Positions 60,011-64,000 of a stretch of DNA of 64,000 nucleotides are shown here, piece after piece (position 1 is the stretch's first letter; each line of letters begins with the position of its first letter). The DNA lies in contig NC_039492.1 of the NCBI RefSeq assembly GCF_003590095.1, positions 6,448,001-6,512,000 of the forward strand. Reading direction: 5' to 3'. Below the pieces are notes generated by a model. The model ran no database searches, was not told the origin of the DNA, and saw only the letters and a list, made by a program, of their open reading frames with translations. The position numbers and the translations under genes are program-made. The DNA is from Trichoplusia ni. Its lineage: Eukaryota; Arthropoda; Insecta; Lepidoptera; Noctuidae.

Positions 60011-60265
60011 ATACTAGCTGTGCCTTCGACTTCGTCCACATGAAATTTAACAAAATAAAGGTGGAATAAGTTACTCCTTATTTCCTCAGCTACTTATAAA
60101 CAAAAGACCTATCAAAGTCGGTAAAGCCATTTGAGGGAATAGCCGGAACAAGCAGACAGGCAGAAAATAATGTTATTTTGGTGTATATATACGCATATGC
60201 ATGTAGTAAACTACGATTATTTCAATATCACAAACAGACACTCGAACTTTATATATATATATATT
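60011..60265 (+). mobile_element. Diverged retroelement-type repeat common in Lepidoptera
   Basis: It begins ATACTAGCTGTGCCTTCGAC then TTCGTCCACATG, a decayed form of the familiar CTAGCTGTTGCCCGCGACTTCGTCCGCG start. Further in, TATCAAAGTCGGTAAAGCCATT and AATAGCCGGAACAAGCAGAC match the later part of the same repeat. It ends in a (TA)n run (60249-60265). The element is known to me as a highly dispersed moth and butterfly repeat, probably the 3' portion of a non-LTR retrotransposon or a derived SINE. The exact family was not verified. Confidence 0.72.
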
Positions 60266-61406
60266 ATGCACCCATAGATAGAGCTCAGTTTAGATAAAAC
60301 CTCCACTAGATCTTTTAAACATTGGCATGAGAGGAGCATTCGCCCAGTCGGTGAACCAGTCAAAGCCCGCGCGCCGTATCACTGCATAGTTCAGTTCAAA
60401 AACAAGAATAGTATGCCCGTTGATAACATAAAACTAAGACAGTTTTACCAGATGCCCTTTGTTATATGCAAGAATTTCGTTATTTACCTTAAAGAAAACT
60501 GCTTCAAGAAAACCAACACATTTTTCCTTATAACTTATATCTCAAAGTGTCTTTTCCAAAGTTTAAATGCAAGTTAGAGTCTTTTATAACTTGGTTTTAA
60601 CTAAAGCGACTACAGTGTTTATGTTTGTTTTAAACAAGTTACTTGTATGTGCGTTTGTTTGTTGATGTACGGATAGCGTTCCACTCTGTGCAGTTGCTAC
60701 GATTGCCGTAGTAGCTAAGTGGTGTTATGCGATCCGTAAATATTTGACTCTATCTCAGTTAACGTAGAGGCAACATATCTCTTGATAGTAGAATTATAGT
60801 TGTGGTTTTAAAAATATATGTGTAGATACACATATATCCCAAAAGGTCCCTTAATTTTATTCATTATTTATGTATTAGATATTAAAAGGCAAGACAAGAA
60901 ACCTTGTTAGACACAAATCAAAATAGAATATTGTTTGTTTAACAAAAGCTCGAATATAGATTTCGATAGTAGATTTTCTATAAAAAGGACGCATAGCATA
61001 GTTCCCTAGTACATTTTGGCATGCGTGTATATTTTTTGTGACTATTTTGTTTGAAACTAAGCGGTACTACGGGTACGTGGTGCGGTCGAGTGAAAACCAC
61101 CGCCTGTGAATAGTGGGCCCAGTTTTTACGCTACGTGGTCAGTTCACGCCCAACTAGATGTGTACCGGGACGGATTACTATCATTCAGTCCATTCGCTCG
61201 ATTGTTTTATACTACGGTGAGGCACACCTCTATAAATAGAGCTTAGATTACTCGTGTTATAGTAGTATGCAATGTGTGTGTAAAAGTCTGGTCATATGTT
61301 ATACTGCCATAGTGCATGGGTTGCTTTTTTTTCTTTAAGAAAGGAATATTTCGAAATTTAATCAATTTGGTTACAAAAATCACTTTGCTTTTCATTTACT
61401 GTTAAT
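60266..61406. other. Non-coding stretch with small palindromes
   Basis: AT-rich DNA. A GCTACG cluster (F) lies at 60696-60715 and a perfect 11-bp palindrome around two bases, ATATATGTGTA/TACACATATAT, at 60824-60847. No gene recognised. Confidence 0.6.
60696..60715. repeat. GCTACG/CGTAGC palindromic cluster F
   Basis: GCTACG followed ten bases later by CGTAG and TAGC, a minimal member of the palindromic clusters seen elsewhere in the window. As the shortest example it could be chance. Confidence 0.3.
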
Positions 61407-61664
61407 AGAGTTCCGTACCCACGGAGTAAAACGGAACCCTATTACTAAGGTTATGCTTTATGTCTGTCTTTAGTTACCACGCTGTATCTCATGAACCGTG
61501 ATAGTTCGATGGTTGGTTTATTCTGATGATTTATTTCTATTTCTGTTTTACAAAAAATAAATAATATAAATCGAGGATAAGCAGCAGTTGGTGCGGTCAG
61601 GAAGATGGGTGATCATTTATTGACTTCGGTGTCGCGAATCCGACTCGCACTTTATCCGTTTTTG
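61407..61664 (+). mobile_element. Dispersed arthropod repeat (GTTCCGTA ... TCCGACTCGCAC)
   Basis: AGAGTTCCGTACCC, AAACGGAACCCTATTACTAA, CTGTATCTCATGAACCGTGA, and finally GTCGCGAATCCGACTCGCAC then TTTATCCGTTTTT follow each other in the order of a repeat that is very widespread in lepidopteran and other arthropod genomes. GTTCCGT and ACGGAAC form a short stem at 61410-61437. The copy is diverged and has an AT-rich insertion or drift around 61510-61590. The class is unsettled in my knowledge, with non-LTR-derived the likeliest. Confidence 0.75.
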
Positions 61665-64000
61665 TTGAAGTTTTTTTTACTTCCGAGTACAGAAGCATAA
61701 TTAAAATTATCACAAGAGTCTGCAACAACACATTATATAAAACAACAACTAACAAATAAATGTGTCACTATCAAATCACTAGCTATAATTCACGCAGCGC
61801 CATTAACTAAAGCCGGAATCAGGGAACAAGTTGTTCTTAATAATTCAAATATAAGTTACGACTCCTGAAGTCGTCATTGGCGTCTCGGGCACGATTACTT
61901 AGACTACTTAAGTCCTCGCTGGCATTTAAAGGGTTAATAGTAATTACAGCTTTTAATTGTTTTTCTCATCAAGTTAAATAAAGTTTGCTTTTTATCCGGC
62001 TGTTCCGCAGTTAAATGGGTGTTTTGGTTCCGTAATGGGTTCACCAATTGAAGGCTTAGCCATCGGCTTCTCGTAAACTTTAGAGGGGTAAGGTGTTCAT
62101 TGGGCTATGTCGTTACTCCGACATAAAATAAATGCAAACTGTATTTCCCAGTAAAATGTTCTAGGTTTTATTTGAAGTAACACAATAGGAAAACGAAATA
62201 TTTGCTGAATCAACTTGCTCTGTCTATTTGCCAGTTACATCGCACACAGTTTTTCGGATATTTCCTTGTTTTTTTTTATTCTTCAAGCTGAACTAGTAGA
62301 TGTATTTGCGTATTTCTATTTTGATGACGATATTGATGAACGATTGAAAGAACATTAACGGCTAAAACGAAGTGACACAAATTCTAGACTAGCAGTGGGT
62401 ATTAAGCTAGACGGCTGGCCTACATTACATATTGACAACAATACCATACTTACTGGATCAAAATCATCTCAACGATACACGTGTATTGTATTCCTAAATG
62501 ACTTCCACGTGTAAAGAAAGCAAACAACTCGAAAATCCTTCGATATATACGATTTAATCGAGATAGATTTTCCTTCGAACTAGATAGACAGTCGTATTTG
62601 TGAATAAGCGTGTAAGGGTCAGTGCGGCTCAAACTGGCTTTGTTAAATTGATTTTACGTGTATTGCGGACTTTGTAGGTCCGCTCGCTCTCGTCGGGCGT
62701 CTGTGCCCGGATGGTAACAACTACTTGGGATTTACTAAACAATGCTTTGATTTTTTTTCGTTTCACTGGCACTACACTTTCACATGAAACGCATTTCTTG
62801 GTAAAAGGCTTTGGGTATATAATGATTCATTTTAGTACTACCGTATTTGTTGAAAGGGATTTTTTATTACATAAAAAGAAAAACATTCGATCCAAATGAT
62901 CAAAAGAGTCAATTACACATTCACACGACTCTCGACAATATATTTTTTGTAAAAGTTCAAGCAACAGCTTGCTTTGACCTTTATCGCGTAAGTTTCAAAA
63001 TTCAAACGTTACTTTTATAATGAATATTTACATCAAAGGTTACAGGTTTGAGAGGGGAAAAGTTGTATTAATAGCACACTCAGGTTTTAACATAAACTTT
63101 TAGTGAAGGTAACCTTTTCGAATATAAATCGGTGTAATTAGTTGACCTAGGCCCGGGATATAATATGTCCAGTCACGTTTTAATTAATTAGATAACTTTA
63201 GCGTTAGATATTTTACCTAAAACTCAGTTAGCTCCGCGACAAATTGACTAGTTTTTCATGTTAATTAGGTATAACGGTGTAACGTGGTGTCTACTGGCTT
63301 TATTGAATTTATCCAAGATTTTTTGTTATCTATAACTTGCAATATCTTTGTTTTGAGAATAGATATCTTTCATTTCCAAAGGGCTGAAGACCAATCATAG
63401 AATCAAATTATTCAGAATAATGCTATGTCGTGTAAATCGTGCTTTAATTTGACTGAGACAATTGTCTGTCTTTACTTACATAATTCAAAAGAGTGATTTG
63501 GCTTAAGAATGGAGAAAATAATTAACTTGTACAAGTCAATTTTCTTAAATTTAATTAAAGTCGTTGTTAAGAGTTTGGTTGTTTTCACCGGTCACAGAAC
63601 AATTATTTTGAGCGAATTGAAATGTTTGTTTGCAGAACATTCTGACAATGTAATTCATGATTAAGTTATTAAAGCGGAAAAACTGGTATTTGAATTAGAA
63701 AGGAAATGTCTAGACTCACAAATCGTTAGATAATTCTGGATCCGCGTAGCACCTAAAAGGTTTTTTGGCACGTATTGAAGAGAAAAAGACATGTCATCGA
63801 ATGAAGTTCAGTTATAGGTATAACTCATTCTGTTATAGTTTCAGAAGTAGTATATACTTGATGAATCATCATGTTTATAATAAAGATTTCTATAAAAAAT
63901 ATGTTGTATAGTTTTAATCTGATAAAAGATCCGTTGTCTAAACTTAACATTCGATTGTCAAATCGGAAACCTGAAAAAGACATGTTAAAAATCGACTTTA
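61665..64000. other. Non-coding stretch to the window end
   Basis: AT-rich DNA with short random frames. A slightly GC-richer patch lies near 62680-62715. Nothing recognised. Confidence 0.6.

Noticed and set aside
1..64000. Conserved insect microRNAs (let-7, mir-10, mir-iab-4, mir-193, bantam and others)
   Set aside because: No mature sequence I know was found on either strand when reading, and none of the hairpins has the size of a typical precursor.
1..64000. CRISPR arrays, operons, prokaryotic signals
   Set aside because: No regular spacer-repeat array and no dense coding; composition and repeats point to an insect nuclear genome.

Overview
This window is animal, almost certainly insect, nuclear DNA and most probably from a moth or butterfly. 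It is AT-rich and has no operon-like gene packing. No open frame looks like a conserved protein. It carries degenerate repeats of types I know to be dispersed in lepidopteran genomes: the 'CTAGCTGT...CGACTTCGTCC' element near 60.0-60.3 kb, the 'GTTCCGTA...ATGAACCGTGATAG...TCCGACTCGCAC' element near 61.4-61.7 kb, and the 'CCATACCAAATTTCATCAAAA' tail near 13.1 kb. The longest open frames (about 100-133 codons) are no longer than random AT-rich DNA of this size would give, so I annotate no intact protein-coding gene.

Layout. 0-9.1 kb: non-coding DNA with a palindromic GCTACG cluster (4.4 kb), a TATA-containing promoter-like patch (6.5 kb), a very GC-rich block (7.9 kb) and a nested inverted-repeat element (8.5 kb). 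9.1-10.4 kb: a decayed terminal-inverted-repeat DNA transposon that keeps, on the minus strand, the C-terminal end of a pogo/Tigger-like (DDE_1) transposase. 10.4-28 kb: non-coding DNA with one retroelement tail, small palindromes, a short direct repeat and a GC-rich patch at 22.1 kb. 28.0-28.9 kb: the strongest gene-like signal, a CpG-rich island after a TATA-like box that runs into AT-rich leader-like sequence and a good splice donor at 28772. I read it as a candidate promoter and first, mostly untranslated exon of a plus-strand transcript. 28.9-64 kb: long intron or intergenic DNA with perfect hairpins, G-runs, microsatellites, two copies of a short hairpin element (50.1 and 57.3 kb), several more GCTACG clusters and two retroelement-like remnants near the end.

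Taken together this looks like a gene desert or very long intron, possibly around the 5' end of a regulatory gene or long non-coding RNA. No cooperating gene system is visible. The most informative structures are the pogo-like relic with its unusual GGGGTAAGATGGGG motif array, the dispersed GCTACGCCGT palindrome family with its link to a hairpin element, and the candidate first exon at 28 kb. All assignments come from reading by eye; none was tested by database search.
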